Shown in pieces: positions 25,417 through 34,427 of a DNA stretch of 64,000 nt. This DNA comes from Nocardiopsis potens DSM 45234 (GTDB lineage: Bacteria > Actinomycetota > Actinomycetes > Streptosporangiales > Streptosporangiaceae): the NCBI RefSeq assembly GCF_000341105.1, contig NZ_ANBB01000052.1:1-64000 (forward strand), written 5' to 3'. The translations under genes and the position numbers were made by a program. Under the pieces are notes generated by a model. The model did no database searches and was not told the DNA's origin. It saw only the letters and a program-made list of their open reading frames with translations. Every line of letters starts with the position of its first letter. The first letter of the stretch is position 1.

Positions 25417-26433
25417 ATGACCGCGCGTCCCGACCCAGAGCAGATCGAAGCCGCCCTTTTGGGAGGGGAGGCGCGCTATACCCGTGCCGAGGCCGTGAGC
25501 AGGTCGGGGGCCTCCCCCGAGTTCGCCGACCGGGTCTGGCGGGCCCTGGGGTTCCCCACCCGGGACGACGACGTCCCCGCGTTCGCGGAGAGCGACGTGC
25601 AGGCGCTGGGCACCGCCGCCCGGCTGCTCCGCGAGGGCGTCGTCGACGAGGACGCCGCGATCCGGCTGGCCCGCGCCATGGGGCAGACCATGGCCCGGCT
25701 CGCCGAGTGGCAGATCAGCATCATCTCCACGCTGGCCTTCTCGCCCGAGGTGGAGGGGGCGGCCGACGGCGGCCCGCTGGGGCCGCTGGTCGGGCTCACC
25801 AAGGACATGCTGCCCGACGTGGAGCGGCTGCTGGTGCACATCTGGCGCCGCCAGCTCGCCGCGGCCTCCGCGCGCCGGCTGGCCTTCATGGAGAGCAGCG
25901 AGGACGCCGCCCCCACCTACTTCCCGCTCGCCGCCGGCTTCGCCGACCTGGTCTCCTTCACCACGCTCAGCCGGGAGCTGGACGAGGTGGAGCTGGCCGA
26001 GGTGGTCGAGGGGTTCGAGTCCACCGCCACCGACATCGTCTCCTCCGGCGGGGGCCGGGTCATCAAGACCCTGGGCGACGAGATCTTCTTCGTCGCCAAC
26101 ACCCCCCGCCAGGCCGCGGAGATCGCGCTCCGCCTGGCCGACGGGGTGAAGACGCACATAGAGGTCCCGGACGTGCGGGTCGGCGTCGCCTACGGGCCGA
26201 TCCTCGCGCTGCTCGGCGACGTCTTCGGCACCACCGTCAACCGGGCCAGCCGGCTCACCTCGTTCGCCCGCCCCGGCACCGTGCTGATCGACGACGCCAT
26301 GGCCGAGCACCTCCAGGACGAGGAGGCGCTGCAGGTCGTCGCGGTGCGCCCGCGGCACGCGCACGGGCTGGGCCAGCTCCAGCCGCACGCGCTGCGCCGC
26401 TCCTTCGAGCGGCTCGCCCCCACGGCGGGCTGA
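25417..26433 (+). CDS. Class III adenylate/guanylate cyclase with N-terminal regulatory domain
   Basis: A 338-residue soluble cyclase making cAMP. The N-terminal half (1-165) is helical and has the layout of the pH-responsive autoinhibitory domain of mycobacterial Rv1264. The catalytic domain has metal-binding Asp177 (GFADLVSFT) and Asp221 (KTLGDEIFF), substrate Lys217, and transition-state residues Asn275 and Arg279 (TTVNRASRL). Upstream, TTGACG (25297-25302) could be a -35. It lies 78 bp ahead of the mycothiol dehydrogenase gene. Confidence 0.88.
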   Translation: MTARPDPEQIEAALLGGEARYTRAEAVSRSGASPEFADRVWRALGFPTRDDDVPAFAESDVQALGTAARLLREGVVDEDAAIRLARAMGQTMARLAEWQISIISTLAFSPEVEGAADGGPLGPLVGLTKDMLPDVERLLVHIWRRQLAAASARRLAFMESSEDAAPTYFPLAAGFADLVSFTTLSRELDEVELAEVVEGFESTATDIVSSGGGRVIKTLGDEIFFVANTPRQAAEIALRLADGVKTHIEVPDVRVGVAYGPILALLGDVFGTTVNRASRLTSFARPGTVLIDDAMAEHLQDEEALQVVAVRPRHAHGLGQLQPHALRRSFERLAPTAG

Positions 26434-26510
26434 GAAACCGGTCCGGTACGCGGCCGCCCGCACGGGGCATGTCCTCTGGGGAAGGCCAAGGGCGACCGGG
26501 AGGAGTGCCG

Positions 26511-27617
26511 GTGACCGATACTCGGCAGCGGGGCGAGCAGACCGTCGAGGCCGTGGTGGCCATGGAGAAGGGGGCGCCGGTCTCGGTGCAGGCCGTCGTG
26601 GTCCCCGACCCGGGGCCGGGCGAGGCCCTGGTCGCGGTGGAGGCGTGCGGGGTCTGCCACACCGACCTGCACTACCGGGAGGGCGCCATCGGCGACGACT
26701 TCCCCTACCTGCTCGGCCACGAGGCGGCCGGCCGGGTGGAGGCGGTCGGCGAGGGCGTCACCGGGCTGGAGCCCGGCGATTTCGTGGTGCTGAACTGGCG
26801 CGCGGTCTGCGGGGTGTGCCGGGCCTGCGCCCGCGGCCGCCCGCAGTACTGCTTCGACACCGCCAACGCGGCGCAGCCGATGCGGTTGGCCGACGGCACC
26901 GAGCTCTCCCCGGCGCTGGGCATCGGCGCGTTCGCGGAGAAGACGCTGGTGGCCGCGGGGCAGTGCACCAAGGTCGACCCGGCCGCCGACCCGGCCGCGG
27001 CCGGCCTGCTCGGCTGCGGGGTGATGGCGGGCCTGGGCGCCGCGCTGAACACCGGCGGGGTGGGCCGGGGCGACTCGGTGGCGGTGATCGGCTGCGGCGG
27101 GGTGGGCGACGCCGCGGTGGCCGGCGCGCGGCTCGCCGGCGCCGCGCGGATCATCGCGGTCGACGTGGACCCGCGCAAGCTGGAGTGGGCGCGCGGGTTC
27201 GGCGCGACGCACACCGTCAACGCCCGAGAGCGCTCCCCGATCGAGGCGGTGCGCGAGCTGACCGGCGGCAACGGGGCCGACGTGGTGATCGACGCGGTGG
27301 GCCGCCCGGAGACCTTCCGGCAGGCGTTCTACGCCCGCGACCTGGCCGGCACCGTCGTCCTGGTCGGGGTGCCCGAGCCGGAGTTCCAGGCCGAGCTGCC
27401 GCTGCTGGACGTGTTCTCCCGGGGCGGGGCGGTGAAGTCCTCCTGGTACGGCGACTGCCTGCCGTCCCGGGACTTCCCCATGCTGATCGACCTGTACCTG
27501 CAGGGCCGGCTCGACCTGGACGCGTTCGTCACCGAGCGGATCGGCCCCGGCGATGTGGAGGAGGCCTTCGCCCGGATGCGGCGGGGGACCGTACTGCGAT
27601 CGGTGGTGGTCCGCTAG
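26511..27617 (+). CDS. S-(hydroxymethyl)mycothiol dehydrogenase (mycothiol-dependent formaldehyde dehydrogenase)
   Basis: A 368-residue zinc- and NAD-dependent medium-chain dehydrogenase that oxidises the formaldehyde-mycothiol adduct. Catalytic zinc ligands are Cys46 (ACGVCHTD) and His70-Glu71 (GHEAAG). The structural zinc is held by Cys100, 103, 106 and 114. The NAD fold is [19 protein letters not shown] at 26511 follows GGGAGGAG at 26498-26505. Only two bases separate it from the MBL hydrolase, the usual partner. Implies a mycothiol-producing actinobacterium. Confidence 0.92.
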   Translation: MTDTRQRGEQTVEAVVAMEKGAPVSVQAVVVPDPGPGEALVAVEACGVCHTDLHYREGAIGDDFPYLLGHEAAGRVEAVGEGVTGLEPGDFVVLNWRAVCGVCRACARGRPQYCFDTANAAQPMRLADGTELSPALGIGAFAEKTLVAAGQCTKVDPAADPAAAGLLGCGVMAGLGAALNTGGVGRGDSVAVIGCGGVGDAAVAGARLAGAARIIAVDVDPRKLEWARGFGATHTVNARERSPIEAVRELTGGNGADVVIDAVGRPETFRQAFYARDLAGTVVLVGVPEPEFQAELPLLDVFSRGGAVKSSWYGDCLPSRDFPMLIDLYLQGRLDLDAFVTERIGPGDVEEAFARMRRGTVLRSVVVR

Positions 27618-27619
27618 CC

Positions 27620-28261
27620 ATGCCCGAAGCACCCGCGCAGCCCGTGCACCGCCTGGTCACCTCCGGGGTGTTCGCCCTGGACGGCGGCGAGTGGCCGGTG
27701 GAGAACAACGTGTGGATCGTCGGCGACGACCGGTCGGCGGTGGTCATCGACGCCGCGCACGACCACGAGCGGATCGCCCGCGCGCTGGGCGACCGCGAAC
27801 TGATGGCGGTGGTGTGCACGCACGCGCACAACGACCACGTCAACGCCGCGGTGGAGCTGGCCGACCTGTGCGACGCCCCGATCCTGCTGCACCCGGACGA
27901 CGGCGAGCTGTGGCACCGGGTCCACCCCGACCGGGAGCCGGACGCCCCGCTGCTCCAGGGCGAGGTGCTGCAGGCCGGCGGGGTGGACCTGGAGGTGCTG
28001 CACACCCCCGGGCACACCCCCGGCGGCGTCTGCCTGTACGCCCCCTCGCTGGGCGCGGTCTTCACCGGCGACACCCTGTTCCAGGGCGGGCCGGGGGCGA
28101 CCGGGCGGTCCTTCTCCGACTTCCCGACCATCATCGGCTCGATCCGGGACCGGCTGCTGGTGCTGCCGCCGGAGACCGCGGTGCACACCGGGCACGGACC
28201 CTCCACCACGATCGGCGAGGAGGCGCCGCACCTGCAGGAGTGGATCGACCGGGGGCACTGA
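27620..28261 (+). CDS. MBL-fold hydrolase, likely S-formylmycothiol hydrolase partner
   Basis: A 213-residue metallo-beta-lactamase-fold hydrolase. Metal ligands are in THAHNDH (67-73), HTPGHTPGG and TGDTLF, with a final HTGHGP histidine. The family includes glyoxalase II-like thioester hydrolases. It starts two bases after the mycothiol dehydrogenase stop, so it probably releases formate from S-formylmycothiol. The role is inferred from pairing. Confidence 0.88.
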   Translation: MPEAPAQPVHRLVTSGVFALDGGEWPVENNVWIVGDDRSAVVIDAAHDHERIARALGDRELMAVVCTHAHNDHVNAAVELADLCDAPILLHPDDGELWHRVHPDREPDAPLLQGEVLQAGGVDLEVLHTPGHTPGGVCLYAPSLGAVFTGDTLFQGGPGATGRSFSDFPTIIGSIRDRLLVLPPETAVHTGHGPSTTIGEEAPHLQEWIDRGH

Positions 28262-28294
28262 ACCCGGGCCGGGGCGGCGGGTCCGGACCGGGGG

Positions 28295-29581
28295 TCAGAC
28301 CGGGCCGGTGTCCTTGCCCAGGCCCTCGCCGCCGGTGGGCAGGAACACCGCGAACACGGTCGGCTTGGGCTGGACCAGCTCCACCCGGGCGCCCTCGGAC
28401 TCGGCGATGTGCCGGGCCAGGGCCAGTCCCAGGCCGGTGCCCTCGCCGCCGCTGACCTCCCGGTCGAAGATCCGCCCGACCAGGTGCTCGGGGACCCCCT
28501 CGCCCTCGTCGCCGACCTCGATGCGCACCGAGTGGCCGCCGTCGATCACGTTGACCGTGACGGTGCCCGCCCCGTGCGCGGACGCGTTCTCCACCAGCAC
28601 CGCCATGATCTGGGTGAGGTCCATCGGGACGGTCATCGCGCTGAGGCCCTTGGCGCCGATCAGCCGCAGCTTGCGCCCGTTCTGCTCGAACACCGGGGAC
28701 CACTCGCCGACGAACCGCTCCAGCACCCGGTCGATGCTCACCTGCTCCACCTCGGGGTTCTGGCTCTTGCGCGCCCGGCCCAGCAGGTTCTCCACGGTCT
28801 GGGTGAGCCGCTCGGCCTGCTGCAGCGCGGCCTCGCCCTCCTCCCGCACCACCCGGGGGTCGTCCGCCTCGGCGATGATCTCCTCCAGCCGCATGGTCAG
28901 CGCGGTCAGCGGGGTGCGCAGCTGGTGCGAGGCGTCGGTGGCGAAGTGCCGCTCGGTGGCGATCAGCCCGGCGATCCGCTCGGCGCTGCGGTCCAGCACC
29001 TCGGCGACCCGGTCGGCCTCGGGGATGCCGTACCGGTGCCCCCACGGGGTGGCGACCCCCGACCCGAGCCGCTCGGCGGTGGCCGCCAGGTCGACCAGCG
29101 GCAGGGTGAGCCGGCGGGCCTGCAGCATCGCCAGCCCCACCGCGACGCCGATGGCCAGCAGGGACAGCGAGGCGATGCCCAGCCAGGCGTTGAAGACGCT
29201 CTCCTGGACGTGGCCCGAGCCCTGCCAGACCCGCACGTCGATGCCGCCCGGGGAGGTGGTGTGGGCGTCCAGGGTGGGCCGCGGATCGTCGGAGTCGGGA
29301 TCGTAGTCCCAGCCGCCGGCCCGGACCGGCTGGGCGTCGCCGCGCGGCTGCAGCTCGATCAGGCGCTCGGGGTAGACCTGGGCGAAGTGCTCCCGGTCGA
29401 TACCGCCCTCGTTCTCCACCTGGGCGTCGGCGTCGGCCGCGATGACCTCGGCCTCCTGCTGCAGGGTCCGCTCGGCGTCCTCATAGGCCGAGCGGTACAC
29501 CAGCGCACCCAGCGGAAGGCCGAGCAGCAGCACGGCGATGACCGTCACGACGAGCGTGGAGAACAGCATCCGCCTGCGCAT
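28295..29581 (-). CDS. Sensor histidine kinase
   Basis: A 428-residue membrane kinase with TM1 (about 7-29), an extracytoplasmic sensor (30-130), TM2 (about 133-152), a HAMP domain, and HisKA with phospho-acceptor His219 in FATDASHQLRTPL. The HATPase domain has NASAHGAG (N box), GDEGEGVP (G1) and GEGTGLGLALA (G2). The start ATG follows GGAGAAGGGG. It sits 59 bp after the response regulator on the same strand, so they form a two-component pair. The stimulus cannot be read from sequence. Confidence 0.92.
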   Translation of the reverse strand: MRRRMLFSTLVVTVIAVLLLGLPLGALVYRSAYEDAERTLQQEAEVIAADADAQVENEGGIDREHFAQVYPERLIELQPRGDAQPVRAGGWDYDPDSDDPRPTLDAHTTSPGGIDVRVWQGSGHVQESVFNAWLGIASLSLLAIGVAVGLAMLQARRLTLPLVDLAATAERLGSGVATPWGHRYGIPEADRVAEVLDRSAERIAGLIATERHFATDASHQLRTPLTALTMRLEEIIAEADDPRVVREEGEAALQQAERLTQTVENLLGRARKSQNPEVEQVSIDRVLERFVGEWSPVFEQNGRKLRLIGAKGLSAMTVPMDLTQIMAVLVENASAHGAGTVTVNVIDGGHSVRIEVGDEGEGVPEHLVGRIFDREVSGGEGTGLGLALARHIAESEGARVELVQPKPTVFAVFLPTGGEGLGKDTGPV

Positions 29582-29640
29582 TACACCCCTTCTCCTCGCG
29601 CCCCGGCGCCGCGTGTTCCGGGGTCACGGCGCAGGCAGGT

Positions 29641-30309
29641 TCAATCCCGTTCGAACCGGAAGCCGACCCCTCGCACGGTCGTGATGTAGGAGGGCTGGTT
29701 CGCGTCGTCACCCAGCTTCCGGCGGAGCCAGGAGATGTGCATGTCCAAGGTCTTGGTCGAACCCCACCAGTTGGTGTCCCAGACCTCCCGCATGATCTGC
29801 TCGCGGGTGACCACCTTCCCGGCGTCCCGCACCAGCACCCGGAGCAGGTCGAACTCCTTCGTGGTCAGCTGCAGTTCGCGGTCGCCCAGCCAGGCGCGGC
29901 GCGAGTCGTTGTCGATCCGCACGCCGTGCACGACCGGCACCTCGCCGCCGCCGCGGCGCAGCAGCGCCCGCACCCGGGCCAGGAGCTCGGCCAGCCGGAA
30001 GGGCTTGGTCACGTAGTCGTCGGCCCCGGCGTCGAGGCCGACGACCGTGTCCACCTCGTCGGCTCGGGCGGTGAGGATGAGGATCGGCGTCACGTGCCCT
30101 TCGGCCCGCAGCCGCCGCGCCACTTCCAGCCCGTCCATTTCCGGTAGGCCGAGATCGAGCACCATGAGGTCGATATCTCCTGCACGGGCCCGATCGATGG
30201 TGTCGGTGCCATTGACGGTCACGTCCACGGTATAGCCTTCGCGGCGCAGTGCGCGGGCGAGCGGCTCGTAGATCGAGGCGTCGTCTTCGGCCAGCAAAAC
30301 GCAGGTCAT
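29641..30309 (-). CDS. OmpR/PhoB-family response regulator
   Basis: A 222-residue regulator. The receiver domain has acidic pair E8-D9/D10, phospho-acceptor Asp52 (LMVLDLGLPEMDG) and the conserved Lys in DYVTKPF. The C-terminal winged helix includes LTTKEFDLLRVLV and a STKTLDMHISWLRRKLGDD recognition region. ATG at 30309 gives the standard MTxVLLAEDD start. Upstream AT-rich ATAATAG on the minus strand may be its -10. First gene of the pair with the kinase. Confidence 0.93.
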   Translation of the reverse strand: MTCVLLAEDDASIYEPLARALRREGYTVDVTVNGTDTIDRARAGDIDLMVLDLGLPEMDGLEVARRLRAEGHVTPILILTARADEVDTVVGLDAGADDYVTKPFRLAELLARVRALLRRGGGEVPVVHGVRIDNDSRRAWLGDRELQLTTKEFDLLRVLVRDAGKVVTREQIMREVWDTNWWGSTKTLDMHISWLRRKLGDDANQPSYITTVRGVGFRFERD

Positions 30310-30343
30310 GATGGAGATCGTAAGTCCCACCGGGGGGTTTTCC

Positions 30344-30438
30344 CTATTATGCGCGCCGTGCTGAGGCGGGTCGGCCGGAATTCACGGCGGCATGGAAGGG
30401 ACATTAGTAGGACCGCGGGCCCGGAAGCCCGCATTTTT
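30344..30438 (+). ncRNA. Candidate short plus-strand RNA with U-tailed terminator
   Basis: TATTAT (30344-30349) resembles a -10 element on the plus strand. A 6-bp GCGGGC/GCCCGC hairpin (30415-30420 with 30427-30432) followed by ATTTTTG ends the stretch. No plus-strand gene precedes this terminator, so it would end an RNA of roughly 80 bases divergent from the response regulator. The AT element can equally be the regulator's own -10 on the minus strand. Confidence 0.25.
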
Positions 30439-30486
30439 GCGATTCCTTGTCCGCAGGTTGGGAGAAAACGTGCCCCGGGGAGAGGT

Positions 30487-30942
30487 TCAGGCCGCCCGGC
30501 TCTCGTCCCGGTCGACCGGAGGGAACACCCAGGTCCGGTAGGACCAGAACCGGAACAGCGTGCCCAGGCCGACGCCGACCACGTTCCCGGAGATGTTCCG
30601 GGCCAGCGCGCCGTCCAGCCCGAGCACGTACAGGGTGAATCCGAGGCAGGCCACCTGGAGGCCCATCCCCACCCCGTTCATCACCAGGAACAGCAGCGTC
30701 TCCCGCCCGTAGCCGGTGCGGGCCCGGTCGCCGAAGGTCCAGAACCGGTTGCCGACGAACGCCACCGCGATGGCGCACAGCGTGCCGATCGCCTGCCCGG
30801 TCAGCGCGGTGGTGCCGACCGCCCACAGCAGGTTGGTGACGCCCAGCTGGACCACGTAGGCCACGGCGCCGACGGACCCGAACTTGCCCAGCTCGGCGGC
30901 GAGCCGGGCGATCCGGGGGTGGCGGGCGAGGAACTGGCGCAC
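30487..30942 (-). CDS. GtrA-family membrane protein
   Basis: A 151-residue protein with four predicted transmembrane helices (RLAAELGKFGSVGAVAYVVQ then LLWAVGTTALTGQAIGTLCA and so on). The GtrA family takes part in moving polyprenyl-linked sugars across the membrane. The preferred GTG at 30942 follows GGAGG with 8-base spacing; a TTG at 30957 overlaps that SD. Divergent from purK; this GtrA-purK neighbourhood is common in actinobacteria. Confidence 0.85.
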   Translation of the reverse strand: MRQFLARHPRIARLAAELGKFGSVGAVAYVVQLGVTNLLWAVGTTALTGQAIGTLCAIAVAFVGNRFWTFGDRARTGYGRETLLFLVMNGVGMGLQVACLGFTLYVLGLDGALARNISGNVVGVGLGTLFRFWSYRTWVFPPVDRDESRAA

Positions 30943-31197
30943 GGCCGCGGCCTCCAATGGTCGGGCGGGATCGGTGCACGCCCGACTCTAGCCCGCGCCC
31001 CCGGAGCGCCGCTCCGCCCGGGGTTCCGGGAGGGCCGGGGCGGTGCTCCAGGGGCCGGTGCGGGGCCGGTCGGGGAAGCGCCGACAACGTTCTTCGCGCC
31101 GGTCATTAGACTTCGGACGGTGCCTCCGGGACGCGCTGCCCGGTCAGGTCGCCGGTGAGCAGAGCAGCCGACAGCAGAGTCGAGGCGTTGAAGCACA

Positions 31198-32355
31198 GTG
31201 AGTGAGCGAAACGGCAGCATCCCCCGGGTCGGCATGGTCGGCGGCGGGCAGCTCGCCCGGATGACGCACCAGGCCGGGATCGCGCTCGGCGTGGACTTCG
31301 CGGTCCTGGCCGGTTCGCCGGACGACAGCGCCGCGCGGGTCTGCGGCGACGTCCGGCTCGGCGACGACCGGGGCCTGGACGACCTGCTGGCCTTCGGCAA
31401 GTCCTGCGACGTGGTCACCTTCGACCACGAGCACGTGCCCGAGCCGGTGCTGCGCCGGCTGGAGGAGGCCGGCGTCGCGATCCGGCCGGGCCGGGACGCG
31501 CTCCGGTTCGCCCAGGACAAGCTCCGGATGCGGGTGCGCGCCACCGAGCTCGGCCTGCCCTGCCCGCGCTGGCGGGCGGTGGCCGAGACGGCGCACGTCG
31601 AGGCGTTCGCCGAGGAGGCGGGCTGGCCGGTGGTGCTCAAGGCGGCCCGCGGCGGCTACGACGGCAAGGGCGTGTGGGTGGCGGCGGACGCCGCCGAGGC
31701 CCGCGCCGTGGTGGAGCGGGCCGCGGCCGAGGAGGTCCCGCTGCTGGTCGAGGAGAAGGTGGCGTTCCGCCGCGAGCTGGCGGTGCAGGTGGCGCGCTCG
31801 CCCTACGGGCAGGTCGCCGCCTACCCGGTGGTGGAGACGGTGCAGCGGGACGGGATCTGCCACGAGGTGGTCGCTCCCGCCCCCGGCCTCGACCCGGACG
31901 AGGCGGTGCGCGCCCAGGAGCTGGCCATCGAGCTGGCGCACGCCCTGGGCGTGGTCGGCATGCTCGCGGTGGAGCTGTTCGACACCGGCGAGGGGGTGCT
32001 CATCAACGAGCTGGCGATGCGCCCGCACAACTCCGGCCACTGGACCATCGAGGGCGCCCGCACCTCCCAGTTCGAGCAGCACCTGCGCGCCGTCCTGGAC
32101 CTGCCGCTGGGCTCGCCGCGGACCACCGCCCCGTTCACCGTGATGGCGAACCTGCTCGGCGGCGAGGACCCCGACGTCTACCGCCGCTACATCCACGTGA
32201 TGGCCAAGGACCCCGGCCTCAAGGTGCACTTCTACGGCAAGCAGGTGCGCCCCGGCCGCAAGATCGGACACGTCACCGTCACCGGTGACGACCCTGAAGA
32301 CCTGCTGGCCCGTGCCCGAGACGCGGCCGCCTACCTCAAGGGAGACCAGAAGTGA
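31198..32355 (+). CDS. purK: 5-(carboxyamino)imidazole ribonucleotide synthase
   Basis: A 385-residue ATP-grasp enzyme carboxylating AIR to N5-CAIR in purine synthesis. [10 protein letters not shown] near 13-22 is the family opening. [16 protein letters not shown] and [19 protein letters not shown] are the ATP-grasp core, and [14 protein letters not shown]-like ([20 protein letters not shown]) is the metal/substrate signature. The start is GTG; TAGACT (31107-31112) is a possible -10. Overlaps purE by four bases. Confidence 0.95.
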   Translation: MSERNGSIPRVGMVGGGQLARMTHQAGIALGVDFAVLAGSPDDSAARVCGDVRLGDDRGLDDLLAFGKSCDVVTFDHEHVPEPVLRRLEEAGVAIRPGRDALRFAQDKLRMRVRATELGLPCPRWRAVAETAHVEAFAEEAGWPVVLKAARGGYDGKGVWVAADAAEARAVVERAAAEEVPLLVEEKVAFRRELAVQVARSPYGQVAAYPVVETVQRDGICHEVVAPAPGLDPDEAVRAQELAIELAHALGVVGMLAVELFDTGEGVLINELAMRPHNSGHWTIEGARTSQFEQHLRAVLDLPLGSPRTTAPFTVMANLLGGEDPDVYRRYIHVMAKDPGLKVHFYGKQVRPGRKIGHVTVTGDDPEDLLARARDAAAYLKGDQK

Positions 32356-32888
32356 CCGAGACCGCCCCCGCCGTCGGCATCGTGATGGGCAGCGACTCCG
32401 ACTGGCCGGTCATGCGCGAGGCGGCCGCCGCCCTGGACGAGTTCGGCGTGGCCTACGAGGCCGATGTGGTCTCCGCGCACCGGATGCCGCACGAGATGAT
32501 CGACTACGGGGCCCGGGCCGCCGAGCGCGGGCTGCAGGCGATCATCGCGGGCGCGGGCGGCGCCGCCCACCTGCCCGGCATGCTGGCCTCGGTCACCCCG
32601 CTGCCGGTGATCGGCGTCCCGGTGCCGCTCAAGCACCTGGACGGGATGGACTCGCTGCTGTCCATCGTGCAGATGCCCGCGGGGGTGCCGGTCGCCACGG
32701 TGGCCATCGGCGCGGCCCGCAACGCCGGCCTGCTCGCGGTGCGGATGCTCGGCGCCGCCGACCCGGAGCTGCGCGGGAAGATGGAGGCCTTCCAGGAGGA
32801 GCTCAAGCGCCTGGCCCAGGCCAAGGGCGAGCGGCTGCGCCGCCGGTCCGACGAGGGCGAGTCGGTCGGCTTCGGCGCGGCCCGCTAG
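32352..32888 (+). CDS. purE: 5-(carboxyamino)imidazole ribonucleotide mutase
   Basis: A 178-residue class I PurE converting N5-CAIR to [15 protein letters not shown] near 14-24 is the substrate loop, SAHRMPHEM the catalytic His region, and [11 protein letters not shown] the carboxylate site. The start GTG overlaps the purK stop (GTGA), so the two are translationally coupled. The last 20 residues are a charged extension. Confidence 0.95.
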   Translation: MTETAPAVGIVMGSDSDWPVMREAAAALDEFGVAYEADVVSAHRMPHEMIDYGARAAERGLQAIIAGAGGAAHLPGMLASVTPLPVIGVPVPLKHLDGMDSLLSIVQMPAGVPVATVAIGAARNAGLLAVRMLGAADPELRGKMEAFQEELKRLAQAKGERLRRRSDEGESVGFGAAR

Positions 32889-33191
32889 CGGCCGGCGGAG
32901 CGGCCCGCCCGTTCCCGTTCCCGGGTGCTGGCGGGAGGCCGTCCGGCCGAGGCGGGGAGGGTTTCTCCGGCGTCCGGGCCCGCCCGTCGTCCTTCTCCGG
33001 CGCGGAGCGAGGGCGTCCGGCCGTTGCGGGGGCGGTGGGCGCGGGGCGCCGCCCCGGTCCGGGCTCCGGCGGGGAGGGGCTCTCCGGCGTCCGGGCCCGC
33101 CGGGTGGGCCCTGGAGGGGCGGAGCGGCGAGGGCTCGTCCGTGTCCGGATGGGGAGGGCGGGCGGCGGAGCGCCGGGGCGGCTCTGCGGGG
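32889..33191. other. Non-coding G+C-rich stretch with a 21-bp direct repeat
   Basis: No gene evident between purE and the next minus-strand gene. TCTCCGGCGTCCGGGCCCGC plus C occurs at 32964-32984 and again at 33081-33101, both after a GGGGAGGG-type run. The stretch otherwise looks like low-complexity G+C-rich filler. Confidence 0.5.
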
Positions 33192-33785
33192 TCAGGGGGT
33201 GGAGCCCCACTCCGTCCACACGTCGTCGGTGATGTGGCCGATCAGGGTGGTCAGCGCGTCCAGGCGGGAGAGGATGGCGCTGGGGGAGGCCTGGTCGCCG
33301 GTGCAGATCAGCCGGTCCCGGTCGAGGACCAGGTCGGTGATGCCGCCCTCGCGGATGTCCTCGCGGACCGCGTCGCCGAGCACGGCCAGCGCGTAGCGCC
33401 GGTCCCTGCTCTCCACGAACAGGTCGTGCGCGCCGCCCTCGCGGTCCTGCACGTAGGCGTAGGGCACGTGCCGGGGCAGCCCGACGGCGTAGACGACGAG
33501 CGGGGCGGCGCCGGGCGCCTCGTAGTCGAAGACCCGGAAGGGGCGGCCGGCGTGGAAGCCGGTCACCTCGTTGCGGACCCGGCCCAGCGGGCCCGGCGGC
33601 AGCGCGGTGCGCGGCCAGCCCTGGATGGCGTGCGGGGCCCGCTCGGCGAAGTGCCAGCCCTGCTCGCCGGCGAAGGCCCGGCGGGACTCCCGGCGGTCCC
33701 GGTGCTCGGCGGATTCGGCGGGCGCGGAGGCGGCCCGGTCCGGCGGCTCGCCGCGGGACGGGCGGGTGAATCTGGGAAGTCGCAT
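33192..33785 (-). CDS. Hypothetical protein, unknown family
   Basis: A 197-residue soluble protein, unrecognised. It begins with a short basic segment (MRLPRFTRPSRGEPPDRAA), then a globular part with FAERAPHAIQGWPRTALPPG, VFDYEAPGAAPLVVYAVGLP and DLFVESRDRRYALAVLGDAV. It ends with a helix-strand segment LSRLDALTTLIGHITDDVWTEWG. No signal peptide or membrane helix. ATG at 33785 has GGGAGG just upstream. It looks like a genuine actinobacterial gene by codon use; no function is proposed. Confidence 0.65.
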   Translation of the reverse strand: MRLPRFTRPSRGEPPDRAASAPAESAEHRDRRESRRAFAGEQGWHFAERAPHAIQGWPRTALPPGPLGRVRNEVTGFHAGRPFRVFDYEAPGAAPLVVYAVGLPRHVPYAYVQDREGGAHDLFVESRDRRYALAVLGDAVREDIREGGITDLVLDRDRLICTGDQASPSAILSRLDALTTLIGHITDDVWTEWGSTP

Positions 33786-33876
33786 GACCCTCCCGTACCC
33801 GGTGCGCCCTCCCGGAACCGCCCGGCCCGGGCCGCCGGAGAACCCTTTCCGCCCCCTCCGCCCCTCCTGCGATGAT

Positions 33877-33924
33877 CCGGTGTTCCGGGCCCGCCGGAGC
33901 GCTCCGGCGGGCCCGGAACACCGG
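33877..33924. repeat. 48-bp perfect palindrome centred on AGCGCT
   Basis: Arms 33877-33900 and 33901-33924 are exact reverse complements with no loop. The centre is GGAGCGCTCC. GATGAT precedes it (33871) and GATCATC follows (33951-33957). It lies between two tandem minus-strand genes and may terminate the CoA-binding protein's upstream neighbour or act as a protein-binding site. It shares the AGCGCT centre with repeat copies C and D but has different arms. Confidence 0.75.
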
Positions 33925-33980
33925 GACCGTCGCCCGGGGGCGGCGCTCAGGATCATCGCTCGGAGGCGGCGCCCAGGGCG

Positions 33981-34394
33981 CTAGCCGTGCAGCCGGGGCC
34001 ACTCGATCGCGGGGCAGCGGTCCATCACCATGGTGCGCCCGGCCGCGCGGACCCGCCGGGCCGCCTCCTCGTCGACCACGCCCAGCTGGAACCAGACGGT
34101 GCCGACGTCCTCGCGGACCAGCGCCTCGTCGGCCACCGCGCCCGCCTCCGAGGAGCGGCGGAACACGTCGGCGACGTCGACCTTGAAGGGGATGTCGGCG
34201 AGCGAGGCGTAGCCCCGCTCGCCGTGCACGGTGGCGGCCGAGGGGTGCACCGGGACGATGCGCTTGCCCACCGACTGCAGGAACCGGGCCACGGCGTAGG
34301 CCGGCCGCTCCGGATTGTCGCCCAGGCCGACCACCGCCCAGACCCGGCTCTCCCGCAGTATCCGGCCCAGTTCCCCGTCGCTGATATCGCTCAT
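33981..34394 (-). CDS. CoA-binding domain protein (YccU type)
   Basis: A 137-residue single-domain Rossmann-fold protein: WAVVGLGDNPERPAYAVARF (19-38) is the CoA/NAD-binding loop, KRIVPVHPSA and GERGYASLADIP follow, and VWFQLGVVDEEAARRVRAAG is near 100-120, as in the YccU/CoA-binding family (usual length about 140). Members bind CoA but their roles are poorly known. Stands alone between the 48-bp palindrome and the EEP phosphodiesterase gene. Confidence 0.85.
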   Translation of the reverse strand: MSDISDGELGRILRESRVWAVVGLGDNPERPAYAVARFLQSVGKRIVPVHPSAATVHGERGYASLADIPFKVDVADVFRRSSEAGAVADEALVREDVGTVWFQLGVVDEEAARRVRAAGRTMVMDRCPAIEWPRLHG

Positions 34395-34427
34395 GGCGCC
34401 ATTGTCCGCCCCCGGGGGCGGCGCGGG

